Of a stretch of DNA of 64,000 bases, positions 32,529 to 41,526 are shown piece by piece (within the stretch, counting starts at the first letter, position 1; every line of letters begins with the position of its first letter). The DNA is from JADLCB01 sp964398315 (GTDB lineage: Bacteria > Planctomycetota > Phycisphaerae > Tepidisphaerales > Tepidisphaeraceae): NCBI GenBank assembly GCA_964398315.1, contig CAYNMV010000011.1, positions 1 through 64,000 of the forward strand. Reading direction: 5' to 3'. Both the position numbers and the translations under genes were made by a program. Below the pieces are notes generated by a model, which was not told where the DNA came from, searched no databases, and saw only the letters and a list, made by a program, of their open reading frames with translations.

Positions 32529-33874
32529 CCGCGCTGGTGATGGAATCCAATCCTGTCACATCACGCGCTGACCCTGCCGGGTCGGCCACGCGCCGGCGTA
32601 TCGCCCTCGTCGGCCATGCCTGCTCGCCATATCTTGGCTCGGAGCCCGGCTTTACCTGGAAATGGGCGACCAACCTGGCACGCCTGCATGCCGTCACCTG
32701 CTTCTGCCACCCCGAGCACCGGTCGGATATCGAGAAGGCGCTGCAATCGTGGCCTGGAGAGATGGCCCGCGCGGAAGACGCTGCCAGCGCTGGCCCCCAA
32801 CCCGCGCCAGTAGAGGCCGCTGTTCCGCCGCGGTTCGTGTTCGTCGAACTCGACCCCCAGCGGGATCCGTGGAAGCCCGCCGCCGGCGAAAAAGGCATCC
32901 GCCTGCACTACGCCCGCTGGCAGCATAGGGTGGTGGATGCGGTCCTGGCAGAGCATCGCCGCACGCCGTTTGATCTTGTGCATCACGTAAGCTGGGGCAG
33001 CCTGAACCAGCCGCCGCAGCTCTGGCGCACGGGCCTTCCGTTTGTCTGGGGACCCATTGGCGGTGGCCAGAGCTGGCCGGAGGCCTTCATCGACTACGCC
33101 GACTCAAAACTGCGCGAGCGCCTGCGCCGCTGGGTTGTGCGCTCGGCACGCTTCAATCCCGCCGTGGTACGGTGTGCGCGCTCGGCCGACCTGGTCCTCG
33201 CCACCAACCACGAAACCGCGGCAATCGTCAGGCGGGCGGGGGCACGGCGGGTCGAGATGCTGCTGGACAGTGGTTTTGCACTCGCGGATCCCGGGCAGTA
33301 TGCCCGCCAGCGCCCTGCCGACGCACCATTTACTCTCCTCTGGGCAGGCCGACTTGAACCGCGCAAGGGGCTGCTGCTGGGCCTGGAAGCGCTGGCCCAA
33401 CTGAATCGCCCGGACATCCGCCTGCTCATTGCCGGGGATGGCCCGCAGCGTCCGCAGATCGAAGCGGCCATTGATCGCCTGCACCTGCGCGATCGCGCCC
33501 TGTTGCTCGGGCAGGTACCGTATGCCCAGATGACGCAGCGGTTCGCCGAGAGCGATGCGTTTCTTTTCACCAGCCTGCGCGACTCCATGGGGAGCGTGGT
33601 GCTGGAGGCCATGAGCGCCGGTCTGCCGGTGATCTGTCTTGATCATCAGGGTGTTGCCGTTGCCGTAAGTGCCGAAACGGGAATCAAGGTGCCCGTTACC
33701 ACACCGCAGCAGGCCATCGCCGGCCTGGCGGATGCGATCGCGCGCCTGGCCGATGATCCGAACCTGCGCAAGCGTCTGGGAGACAACGTTCGCGCTGCCG
33801 CCGCCGACAACACCTGGCCCCGCCGGGCGGAAAAGGTCAGCCGCTGGTATGAGGAGGTGCTGCATGCGCGGTGA
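32525..33874 (+). CDS. Glycosyltransferase family 4 protein
   Basis: 449 aa, GT-B fold, retaining. The N-terminal Rossmann-like domain includes RIALVGHACSPYLGSEPGF, a typical GT4 donor-site loop of the SxxxGGSE kind. The C-terminal domain has LLWAGRLEPRKGLLLGLEAL (about 277-296) and ESDAFLFTSLRDSMGSVVLEAMSAGLPVI (about 341-369) with the E(x7)E nucleotide-sugar motif. Its ATG overlaps the preceding stop codon. An acceptor cannot be predicted; it probably extends the EPS repeat unit. Confidence 0.88.
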   Translation: MTALVMESNPVTSRADPAGSATRRRIALVGHACSPYLGSEPGFTWKWATNLARLHAVTCFCHPEHRSDIEKALQSWPGEMARAEDAASAGPQPAPVEAAVPPRFVFVELDPQRDPWKPAAGEKGIRLHYARWQHRVVDAVLAEHRRTPFDLVHHVSWGSLNQPPQLWRTGLPFVWGPIGGGQSWPEAFIDYADSKLRERLRRWVVRSARFNPAVVRCARSADLVLATNHETAAIVRRAGARRVEMLLDSGFALADPGQYARQRPADAPFTLLWAGRLEPRKGLLLGLEALAQLNRPDIRLLIAGDGPQRPQIEAAIDRLHLRDRALLLGQVPYAQMTQRFAESDAFLFTSLRDSMGSVVLEAMSAGLPVICLDHQGVAVAVSAETGIKVPVTTPQQAIAGLADAIARLADDPNLRKRLGDNVRAAAADNTWPRRAEKVSRWYEEVLHAR

Positions 33875-33994
33875 ACACTCGACCCATCGCCCGCTGACAG
33901 CAGCGCGGCAGATCCCAGGCGCTGTGCGGCCCTGCCTGGTGGCGGGCTTTGCGCGCGGGGCCGGCGGCACTGCCTTCACCGTGAGGAGGTCATC

Positions 33995-35242
33995 ATGCGC
34001 ATCGCGGTGATCGACTACCTCATCGAGCCGACCAATCCGATCGGCTCGTGCCACCGGCGCATGCTCGAGGCGCTGTGCCACCAGCACGAGTTCACCGTCT
34101 TCGCGGTGCGGTTCGACAACCCCTGTCCGCAGCGCATCCGTTTCGTGCGCATCCCGGTGCCTACGCGGCCGCTGGCGCTGCTGTACATCCTGTTTCACCT
34201 GGTCGCCCCGATCCGCTATGCCCTGCATCGTCTCCGCCATGGGCGGTTTGACCTGGTGCAGATGGTCGAGAGCAATCTTTTGTTTGGCGATGTCAGCTAT
34301 ACCCACTTCTGCCATCGCTCGTTCCTGGCCCATCACTGGAAGCGCTCGCCGGCCCGCGGCCTGCGCGGGTTACTGCGGCGGCTGGATCACGCCCTGCACG
34401 CGCTGGTTGAGCCGTTTATCTTCAAGCGGGTGAAGCATATTCTCGTCCCCAGCCGGGGACTGGCGCGTGAACTGGGTGAGCAATATCCCGCCATCGCCGG
34501 CAAGGTGGCCGTTATCCATAATCCGATCGATCTCACCCACTACCGCCGCCCGGATGATTTTGACCGCACCGCCCAGCGGACCGCTCTCGGCTTTGGCGCC
34601 GGCGATACGGTCCTGGCCTTCGTTGCGCTAGGCCACTTCGAGCGCAAGGGGCTGCCGCAGCTCATGGAAGCGGTGGCCGGGTTGAACAATTCTGCTGTCA
34701 AGCTGCTGGTCGTTGGCGGCGAGGCCAACCTGCTGGCCGATTACCGTGCCAGTGCCGAGCGGCTGGGCATCGCCGACCAGGTGGTCTTCGCGGGAATGCA
34801 GCGCGATGTCGCCCCGTATTTATGGGCTGCCGACGCGTTTGCATTTCCATCATTTTATGAGACCTTTTCGCTGGTGACATTCCAGGCGGCGGCGGCGGGA
34901 CTACCATTGATCGTTTCGCAGTTGCACGGTGTCGAAGAATTGCTGCGGGATGGCCACAACGGCTACCTGGTCGAACCGGCCGCCAACTCGATCCGCGCGG
35001 CCCTGAAGCGGTTCATGGATGAATCTCCCCGGCGGCGGGCTGAGCTGGGGGAAAACGCCCGCCTGGCTACTGCCGGCTTCGATGTTTCGGCCTTTGCCGC
35101 ACGCTGGGCGGCGTTCTACGATCAGTGGGGGCGATCACAGCGGGAGCGATCACAGCGGCCCGCGGGCGCGTCCGGCGGTTCGTCACTCGTTGAACCCGCG
35201 TCGCAATTCGCTGAAAATCGTCCGCTCAACGCCCGATATTGA
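33995..35242 (+). CDS. Glycosyltransferase family 4 protein
   Basis: 415 aa, GT-B fold. VIDYLIEPTNPIGSCHRRML near the start and, in the C-terminal domain, FVALGHFERKGLPQLMEAV (about residues 207-225) then ADAFAFPSFYETFSLVTFQAAAAGLPLI (about 277-304) mark a GT4 enzyme; the usual first Glu of the ExxxxxxxE motif is present (YETFSLVTFQ has Gln at the second position, a deviation from the common Glu). Strong ribosome site GAGGAGG before the ATG. The start is 120 bp after the previous stop. The terminal ten codons run into the GTG of the next gene with a 7-bp gap. Confidence 0.86.
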   Translation: MRIAVIDYLIEPTNPIGSCHRRMLEALCHQHEFTVFAVRFDNPCPQRIRFVRIPVPTRPLALLYILFHLVAPIRYALHRLRHGRFDLVQMVESNLLFGDVSYTHFCHRSFLAHHWKRSPARGLRGLLRRLDHALHALVEPFIFKRVKHILVPSRGLARELGEQYPAIAGKVAVIHNPIDLTHYRRPDDFDRTAQRTALGFGAGDTVLAFVALGHFERKGLPQLMEAVAGLNNSAVKLLVVGGEANLLADYRASAERLGIADQVVFAGMQRDVAPYLWAADAFAFPSFYETFSLVTFQAAAAGLPLIVSQLHGVEELLRDGHNGYLVEPAANSIRAALKRFMDESPRRRAELGENARLATAGFDVSAFAARWAAFYDQWGRSQRERSQRPAGASGGSSLVEPASQFAENRPLNARY

Positions 35243-35249
35243 GATAAAC

Positions 35250-36653
35250 GTGACCGCCACTGCCGCACCCATCCTGACCTACGAATCGCGCCCTGCGGCG
35301 CTGGGGCGGGCGCGCCTGCCCGCCCTCTGGAAAGTGCTGGTCGCGGGATACATGATCCTGGGGCGCACCTTCGCTTACCTGGGGGTGCCGCCCATCTTCA
35401 TTGGCGAATTCTTCATCGCCCGCGCGATCTACCAGAATCATCGCCGCTGGATCCAGCGCTTCATTGATGACTTGTTCCACATGCGGCTGCTGGCCACCAG
35501 CGTGGCGGCGGTGATCCTGTGGGGCGTGTTTGAGATCCTGCGCACCTACTATGTCGGCAAGACGCCAATTCTCGCCGCCCTCAAGACTTTCACCTTCAAT
35601 TATTACCCCCTCGTGCTCATCATCGGCATGGCGCTGGGGGCGGACTTGCGCGTCGCCGACTTCGTTCGTTTCTGGCGGCGCTTCTCCATGCTGTATGGCA
35701 TTGGCATGGTCATCTGGCCATTCCTCCGTCGCCAGACCCTGCCCTGGAACGAGGATGTGTCATTGTTCACCGGTCCGTCGATGGCGGCGGTGGTCCCGGT
35801 GAGCATCCTGGCACTGTGGCCATACCTGCGCGACTGGAAGTGGAAATACCCAGCACTGCTGCTGGCGATGGGGCCGATCTTTTTCGCGCCGGGTCGCGGG
35901 TCGCTGCTGGGCATGGCGATCGGGCTGGTGTGCGTGGCGTTTGTGTCGGTGCACCGGGTGATGGTCATTACGCTGGTGATGGGCAGCATATTCGTCGTGG
36001 CATCCATCATCGGCCCGATGATCCCCGCCGCCGGCGGGCGCGGGGCCGAGAACCTCGATCCGATCTTCGGTATTGCGCGGGTGGTGGCAACGTTCAACGA
36101 GCCGGCCGCCGCCCGGATGCTGCGCGATGCCGGCTATCCCGCCGCCGCCGAGGACATGGAAGTGGCCGCCGGCACCGCAAGCTGGCGCAAAGAGCTGTGG
36201 ATGGGCGCGGTCAACAGCCTGAACACCTTCAAGCTGCAGATGCTGGGGCAGGGGCACGGGGCGGATTTGTCGCGCTATACCCCCGGCGGTGAAGATATCC
36301 ACACCCCGCACAACTTCGTGGTTTACGCCGTCTTCTACACCGGCGCGATTGGGCTGGCCTTTTTCGGGCTGATGATGTGCGCGATCCTGATGCGCGGTTA
36401 TTTCATCCCCGACCGCAACATGCGGGCGTTCCTGTTCTCGTTCGTTGCGATGGTGTCGCTGATGGCGCTGGTGGGCAACATGTTCGAGACACCGTTCGGC
36501 GCGATCCCCTTCTACCTGGTGACGGGCGTGGTGCTGGGGATCAACTATGCCGGCTCGCATGCTCCCACCGTGCCGGTGATGCTGGTACAGCCGCAGGACC
36601 ACCCCGTAACAGCTCCCGCCGCACCGCGCCGTGCGCGGGCGGCCAGCGCGTAG
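35250..36653 (+). CDS. O-antigen ligase/polymerase-like membrane protein
   Basis: 467 aa with about 11 membrane helices, starting at LWKVLVAGYMILGRTFAYLG and ending near YLVTGVVLGINYA. A long soluble loop (about residues 255-345) contains ENLDPIFGIARVVATFN and the conserved GHGADLSRYTPGGEDIHTPHNF, whose H-N segment is characteristic of the Wzy_C/WaaL family. It probably polymerises or ligates the repeat units made by the neighbouring transferases on the periplasmic face. GTG start at 35250, 7 bp after the previous stop. Between polymerase (Wzy) and ligase (WaaL) I cannot decide. Confidence 0.8.
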   Translation: MTATAAPILTYESRPAALGRARLPALWKVLVAGYMILGRTFAYLGVPPIFIGEFFIARAIYQNHRRWIQRFIDDLFHMRLLATSVAAVILWGVFEILRTYYVGKTPILAALKTFTFNYYPLVLIIGMALGADLRVADFVRFWRRFSMLYGIGMVIWPFLRRQTLPWNEDVSLFTGPSMAAVVPVSILALWPYLRDWKWKYPALLLAMGPIFFAPGRGSLLGMAIGLVCVAFVSVHRVMVITLVMGSIFVVASIIGPMIPAAGGRGAENLDPIFGIARVVATFNEPAAARMLRDAGYPAAAEDMEVAAGTASWRKELWMGAVNSLNTFKLQMLGQGHGADLSRYTPGGEDIHTPHNFVVYAVFYTGAIGLAFFGLMMCAILMRGYFIPDRNMRAFLFSFVAMVSLMALVGNMFETPFGAIPFYLVTGVVLGINYAGSHAPTVPVMLVQPQDHPVTAPAAPRRARAASA

Positions 36654-36895
36654 CGTGATGTTGCGGTACGGTCGGGCTGGGCGCCGGGCCGCGTGCCGGC
36701 GCGGGCGGCCAGGCCCGCCATGGCCCGACGGATGTGCTGTAACACCGTCATTGGTGGCTGTGATGGGTTCCGGGCTTGTCGGCCGCGCAGGCGGCGATCA
36801 GCACTGAACACGGCCGAACGACAGCCGTTGCGAGTACCGCGCACCACCCGCACCGGTTGAAGGCCCACGCCACCTGCATTGGCTGCCATGTTGCC

Positions 36896-38074
36896 ATGAC
36901 GACCTCGCTGATGAGTCATCCTCCCGCATCCGCTGCGCCGGCTGTCACCCGGCCGGTGCGCGTGCTGTTTGTTGTGCCGCATCTGGATGGCTCGATGCGT
37001 CTGCTGGCCGACTACCTGCGCCACCTGGATCCGCGTTTTGAAGTCACGCTGTTTGTGTATGAACCCAACCTGCGCTTCCGCGAGGAGTTCCCGGCCAATG
37101 CCCGCATCATCGTCTGCCGGCATGGCTTGCGCGCCCGCCACCTGCCGGGGACATTCTTCAAGCTGCTGCGGGCGGCCGGGCAGTGCGATGTGGTTTGTGC
37201 CTGGGCCGAACTGACCCCCAGCTACGTTGCCACGGCCGCCGCTCTGCTGCGCGGCCGGCCGGTGGTGGGGTGGGTACATGCCCATCTGGGTCGGATCTTT
37301 GACTTGGGCCAGCGCCCGCTGAAGCGGCATCAGCGCTTCATCCAGTTCTTCTACCGCCGCATGGGGGCGGTGGCGGGGGCGAGCGAGGGCGTGGCTGCCG
37401 ATCTGCGTGAACGCTTCGAACTGGAGCAGGCCACCGCGGTGGTCAACGGGATCGACATCCAGCGCATCCGCGATCTGGCGGCCGGCCCGATCCCCGATCA
37501 CCTGCGCGCTGTATTCGATGGCAGCGTGCCGGTGATTGTCAGTGTCGCCGCGCTGCACTACCAGAAGAACCCGCACCTGCTGATCGAGGCCCATCAGCGC
37601 CTGCTGGCCCAGGGGGTGGCCCACCGGCTGGTCATGGTTGGCGATGGTCCGCTGCGGGGCGAGATCGAGACGCTGATCCGCGAGCGCGGCCTGTCACAGT
37701 CGATCACGCTGGCCGGTTATGTCATCAATCCCTATCCGTTGATCCGGGCCGCCACCGCCCTGGCGCTCAGCAGCCGCTGGGAGGGGTATGCCCTGGTGCT
37801 GGCCGAGGCACTGGCGGTGGGCACGCCGCCGGTGTCCACCGATGTTCCCAGCGGCCCACGCGAAATTCTCGGCGACAGTGAATATGGTCTGCTGGTGCCG
37901 GAAGGGGATGTTGCTGCGATGACCGCCGCCTTGCGCACGCTCCTGACCGATCCCGCGGCCCGACAGCGCCTGATCGAGCGCGCCGACCAGGGCGCGCAGC
38001 GCACCAGTATCCTGCCTCGTGTCCGCCAGATGGAACAGCTCTTTGACCAGGCACTGGCCCGCCGGCCGGCCTGA
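36896..38074 (+). CDS. Glycosyltransferase family 4 protein
   Basis: 392 aa. VRVLFVVPHLDGSMRLLADY opens the N-terminal domain; IVSVAALHYQKNPHLLIEAHQ (about residues 212-232) and ALALSSRWEGYALVLAEALAVGTPPVSTD (about 283-311) form the donor site with the E(x7)E motif (EGYALVLAE). The ATG at 36896 is chosen because homology begins about 20 residues later; the frame remains open to 36776 without similarity. Last recognised gene of the EPS block, likely co-transcribed with the ligase-like gene. Confidence 0.87.
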   Translation: MTTSLMSHPPASAAPAVTRPVRVLFVVPHLDGSMRLLADYLRHLDPRFEVTLFVYEPNLRFREEFPANARIIVCRHGLRARHLPGTFFKLLRAAGQCDVVCAWAELTPSYVATAAALLRGRPVVGWVHAHLGRIFDLGQRPLKRHQRFIQFFYRRMGAVAGASEGVAADLRERFELEQATAVVNGIDIQRIRDLAAGPIPDHLRAVFDGSVPVIVSVAALHYQKNPHLLIEAHQRLLAQGVAHRLVMVGDGPLRGEIETLIRERGLSQSITLAGYVINPYPLIRAATALALSSRWEGYALVLAEALAVGTPPVSTDVPSGPREILGDSEYGLLVPEGDVAAMTAALRTLLTDPAARQRLIERADQGAQRTSILPRVRQMEQLFDQALARRPA

Positions 38075-38178
38075 AACAAGCCGCCCTGACCACGGCTGCC
38101 GGTCATCCACCCATCGCTTTCCGCCCGCATCCCCCGGCATCGCCGGCCTGTCCTTGCTTCGGGAGCCGGCAGGGACGA

Positions 38179-38184
38179 TACAAT
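38179..38184 (+). promoter_or_regulatory. Leaderless-type -10 box of the GNAT gene
   Basis: TACAAT, 7 nt before the ATG at 38192; a TTGCTT at 38154-38159 could serve as a poor -35 (19-nt spacer). Confidence 0.5.
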
Positions 38185-38191
38185 GCCCATC

Positions 38192-38650
38192 ATGCATCTG
38201 ATGACCGCCCGTGGCCCGATTGCGCTGCGCACCGCTGCGCTCGATGTCATTCTCCCCCTGCGTCATCGCGTGCTGCGAGCCGGCCTGCCGCTGGAGGCGG
38301 CTTATTTGCCTGGCGATGAGGCCGAGACAGCGCTGCACCTTGCAGCATTTTCTGATGGCTCGCCCATTGCCTGCGCCACATTTCACCCGAGGGAATACCA
38401 GGGTGAAGCCGCCTGGCAGTTGCGCGGGATGGCCGTGGCCGAGGGCTGGCGCGGGCTGGGGATCGGCGGGCAACTGCTCGACTGGGCCGATACCGTGCTG
38501 CGAGAGCAGTCCCCGATCCGCCTGCTCTGGTGCAATGCCCGCGTCACGGCCCGCGGGTTCTACGAGCGCCGGGGCTGGCGGGCGGTTTCCGAGGTGTTTG
38601 ATGTCCCCACCGCAGGGCCGCATATCCGCATGATGCGCCGGCTGGAATAG
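38192..38650 (+). CDS. GNAT family N-acetyltransferase
   Basis: 152 aa, one GNAT domain. LRGMAVAEGWRGLGIGGQLLDWADTVL (about residues 72-98) contains the R-G-x-G-I-G acetyl-CoA loop (motif A), and LLWCNARVTARGFYERRGWRAV (about 107-128) is the C-terminal motif B with the typical Asn and Tyr-x-x-x-Gly. Substrate unknown; the ElaA-like small stand-alone type. The start at 38192 is favoured over 38183 by the TACAAT box 7 nt upstream. It sits between the EPS block and the PEGA lipoprotein with its own promoter. Confidence 0.87.
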   Translation: MHLMTARGPIALRTAALDVILPLRHRVLRAGLPLEAAYLPGDEAETALHLAAFSDGSPIACATFHPREYQGEAAWQLRGMAVAEGWRGLGIGGQLLDWADTVLREQSPIRLLWCNARVTARGFYERRGWRAVSEVFDVPTAGPHIRMMRRLE

Positions 38651-38775
38651 GCGTGCTGCGGATTCTGGTTGCGGTGATGGCGGCTCGGGCGTGAAGTTGG
38701 GAGAACTGGTTTGTTTACACCACCGCTGGTTTCCGGTACCAAGGTGGTTTCCTCCCCAGCATGGAGACCCTCACG

Positions 38776-40749
38776 ATGCGCTGTTTTATCGCGTTGTTGC
38801 TGGCGATGCTTGTCACCGGCTGTACAGTCCAACGCACCGTCACCATCACGACCAAACCGGCCGACGCCTTCATCAAGGTCAATGGCGTTGAGCGCGGGCG
38901 TGCGCCCGTGACCGAAACCTTCCTGTTTGTCGAGAGCGGCCAGACCCATCGGGTTGTGGCCTCCCGGCCAGGCTATAAGGACGCCACCTGGAACGTCACC
39001 GCGGATTTCACCGCCAAGACCCATCAGATCACCCTGCTGCCGCTGACGCGCCGGGTCACGATCAACGTCACCCCGGAACCGGCGATCGTGAAGATCAACG
39101 GCAAGCCGGTCGACCCCGAGCCGGTGCGCACGTTCACGATCCCCGACATGGAGTTCACCCAGGACGCCAACAATCGCTGGACGACCTACGAGATCACCGC
39201 CGAACGTGAAGGCTACCAGACCGCCCGCCGGGTTATTTCCTGGCTGGACCATGATCCCAACTACACCCTCGAACTGCTTCCGGTGCAGAAGGACCTGCTG
39301 GTGACCAGCGATCCGCCGGGGGCGGAGATTTACCTGGATGATGAGCGCCTGGGCGTGGCCCCGGTCGAGACCAGGGCCACGCAGTTCCGCGTGGACCCCG
39401 AGCGCAATCAGCTCATTCCCCGCACCCTGCGGGCCGTCAAGCCGGGGTATAACCCGACTACCCAGTCCATCGCCTGGGATGGCGGGCAGAAGGAGTACCA
39501 CCTCCAGCTCCGGCCCAAAACCAAGACGGTCCGCATTGTCACCGATCCGCCGGGGGCAACCCTCAAGATTGACGGGATCGAGGACTTTGTCGCCCGAACC
39601 GATGAGCAGGGTGTGGCTGGGATCGAGCTGGCCTTCCCGCCGATCAACGAGGAGGGTGAACTGCGCACCTTTACCCTTCATGCCACCAAGCGCGAGGGAG
39701 AGCGCGAGTGGTACCCCGCCTCGACCGTGATCGGCTGGGAGGAAGGGCGCACCGATTACACCATCACGCTCAAAGAAATCCTGACCCGCCCGGTGCCGCT
39801 GATTACGATCAACATGCGGCGGGCAGATGGCGTGTGGTCTATCGTGGCCGACCGGCTCGAAACCATTGCCATGAAAGACACCGCCGAAAGCGGCGAGGTG
39901 CAGCTTGAGCGCATCTATACCGCCAACGAGGGGGAGTTCATCGACACCCTGGCGGTTTCGCCGGATGGACAGCGCATCGCCTTCGCGGTGCTGGCCGGTG
40001 ACACCATGCCGCTGCGCTCGCAGATCCGCTCGATCAGCGCCACCGGCAGCGGCGGTGAGCGCCAGCATACTGATGGCACCGCCCTGGAGTTGATGCCCGC
40101 CTTCACCCCGGATGGCCAGCACATCGTCTTCTCCTCCGACCGCATGAGCCGCACCATGAGCGTTTGCAGCGTGCGCTATGACGGCACCGGCGGCATCACC
40201 GAAATCACCCGCGGCAACGACAGCTTCGACCTGTGGCCGGCGGTCGATTCCGACCCGCAGCAGCGCGTCTTCTACACCCGCTACATGGAGAAGCGCGATG
40301 ACCCGCGCCTCTACATGCAGCACCTCAACGGCGCTGGCCGCACCGACCTGACCAGCCGCTCGGGCATCCAGCCCAAGCCCAGCCCCAAGGCCGATGCCAT
40401 CGTCTTCGCCTCCGAGACTGGTCCCGGCCAGGGCGATATCTTCCGCCTGCCTGAGCGCGGCACGCCGGAAAACCTGACCAACACCCGCGAAGCCAATGAG
40501 CTGGAACCGGTCTACAGCCGCGATGGCACCAAGATCATCTTCGTCTCTGATGCCGCCGAGCACCCCGAGACCGGCCGCAACCGTGACATCTGGATGCTCG
40601 ATCTGTCGCGCCCCGACCAGCCGCGGCAACTGACCACCAACGGAAGCTGGGACGACTGCCCCGCCTGGGATCCGGCCGGCAACGCCATCTACTTCCGCTC
40701 CAACCGCGGCGGCCAGTGGGGTATCTGGAAACTGACGCTCAAACTGTGA
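38776..40749 (+). CDS. Lipoprotein with PEGA domains and a TolB-like beta-propeller
   Basis: 657 aa. Lipobox LVTGC in MRCFIALLLAMLVTGC makes it a lipid-anchored envelope protein. Residues about 20-360 hold three to four PEGA-type beta-sandwich repeats, visible as ITTKPADAFIKVNGVERGRAPV, TSDPPGAEIYLDDERLGVAPV and TDPPGATLKIDG. The C-terminal part (about 375-655) is a beta-propeller of PD40/TolB repeats such as LAVSPDGQRIAFAVLA, PAFTPDGQHIVFSSDR and EPVYSRDGTKIIFVSD. Such proteins bind cell-wall or outer-membrane partners. The ATG at 38776 has GGAG 9 nt upstream; an in-frame ATG lies at 38761. Convergent with cbiX. Confidence 0.87.
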   Translation: MRCFIALLLAMLVTGCTVQRTVTITTKPADAFIKVNGVERGRAPVTETFLFVESGQTHRVVASRPGYKDATWNVTADFTAKTHQITLLPLTRRVTINVTPEPAIVKINGKPVDPEPVRTFTIPDMEFTQDANNRWTTYEITAEREGYQTARRVISWLDHDPNYTLELLPVQKDLLVTSDPPGAEIYLDDERLGVAPVETRATQFRVDPERNQLIPRTLRAVKPGYNPTTQSIAWDGGQKEYHLQLRPKTKTVRIVTDPPGATLKIDGIEDFVARTDEQGVAGIELAFPPINEEGELRTFTLHATKREGEREWYPASTVIGWEEGRTDYTITLKEILTRPVPLITINMRRADGVWSIVADRLETIAMKDTAESGEVQLERIYTANEGEFIDTLAVSPDGQRIAFAVLAGDTMPLRSQIRSISATGSGGERQHTDGTALELMPAFTPDGQHIVFSSDRMSRTMSVCSVRYDGTGGITEITRGNDSFDLWPAVDSDPQQRVFYTRYMEKRDDPRLYMQHLNGAGRTDLTSRSGIQPKPSPKADAIVFASETGPGQGDIFRLPERGTPENLTNTREANELEPVYSRDGTKIIFVSDAAEHPETGRNRDIWMLDLSRPDQPRQLTTNGSWDDCPAWDPAGNAIYFRSNRGGQWGIWKLTLKL

Positions 40750-40760
40750 GGGCGGGCAAA

Positions 40761-40810
40761 AACGGGTGCATGGTGCATGACCCAGGGCGGTTACGCACCA
40801 TACACCCGTT
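40761..40810. terminator. Long hairpin between convergent genes
   Basis: AACGGGTGCATGGTGC (40761-40776) and GCACCATACACCCGTT (40795-40810) pair at 15 of 16 positions. The position between two converging stop codons suggests a bidirectional terminator; no T-run. Confidence 0.55.
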
Positions 40811-40837
40811 GCTTATGCGCATGGCCCGCAAAGCACA

Positions 40838-41368
40838 TTATTTCGGCAGTGGCACGCCGGCGGCGTTGTAGGGGCAGGTGTGGCAGACAACCGGCTCTTG
40901 CTGCGGCTGATCGGTCGGGGCGGTGGCGGCAGTGGTGAGATCGGTTTCACCGCTTCGGAGCGTGCCGATGCACTGGTCGCAGCGATAATCGTGCTCGACG
41001 CAGTGGCCGATGCGCTTGGCCAGGAGATCGAGCATCAGGTCATCGATACCCAGTGGCAGGGTGACATGGTAGCGCGTGCCGGGATGTTGTGCCGCGGCCG
41101 CCGCGGTGAGCTGGGGGATATCCCTGGTCCAGTGCTTGCCGGGCCCAAGAAAGAACGGGCAGACCACCACCCGCTCCGCACCCCGCTCGACACAACGGGC
41201 ATAGGCGGCGGCGATCGACGGCTCGCACAGCTCCATATGCGCCGGTTCGACGATCGGATAGCGCTCAGCAAAGCGCTGGCCGAACAGCCGCGCCACCTCT
41301 TCCAGCAGCAGGTTCGACTCGGCTCGCCGCGAGCCGTGATCGACGATAATGATTGCGGTTTTGTTCAT
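40838..41368 (-). CDS. cbiX: CbiX-type sirohydrochlorin chelatase with Cys-rich tail
   Basis: 176 aa. Short CbiX/SirB-like chelatase that inserts Co or Fe into sirohydrochlorin on the way to cobalamin or sirohaem. IIIVDHGSRRAESN (about residues 6-19) holds the metal-binding His, and VVVCPFFLGPGKHWTRDIP (about 65-83) is the second conserved block with another His. Residues about 118-176 form a tail with CDQC and CHTC pairs, which could bind a metal or Fe-S cluster as in CbiX proteins of other groups. The start shows no ribosome site; TATCCC lies 7 nt upstream. No other cobalamin genes are here. Confidence 0.85.
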   Translation of the reverse strand: MNKTAIIIVDHGSRRAESNLLLEEVARLFGQRFAERYPIVEPAHMELCEPSIAAAYARCVERGAERVVVCPFFLGPGKHWTRDIPQLTAAAAAQHPGTRYHVTLPLGIDDLMLDLLAKRIGHCVEHDYRCDQCIGTLRSGETDLTTAATAPTDQPQQEPVVCHTCPYNAAGVPLPK

Positions 41369-41526
41369 ATTGGAGGGGATATTGATTTCAGATTGCTTGC
41401 CACCCGACTCAAGCGTGGCGCTGAATCGATCCTCGCCGGCTAAATGACCCTGTTCGCCATGGCCGCCTTGCAGGAGATTGCGTGCCGTGTCGGTCGTGGG
41501 GTCGCGGGATGCGGCTCATCCCGGTC

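Noticed and set aside
34505..34520. TTATCCATA as a DnaA box that might mark the origin
   Set aside because: A single mismatched copy inside a glycosyltransferase gene, with no cluster.
38560..40629. 689-aa open frame on the minus strand
   Set aside because: Antisense shadow of the PEGA/TolB-like lipoprotein gene; no domain, caused by high third-position GC.
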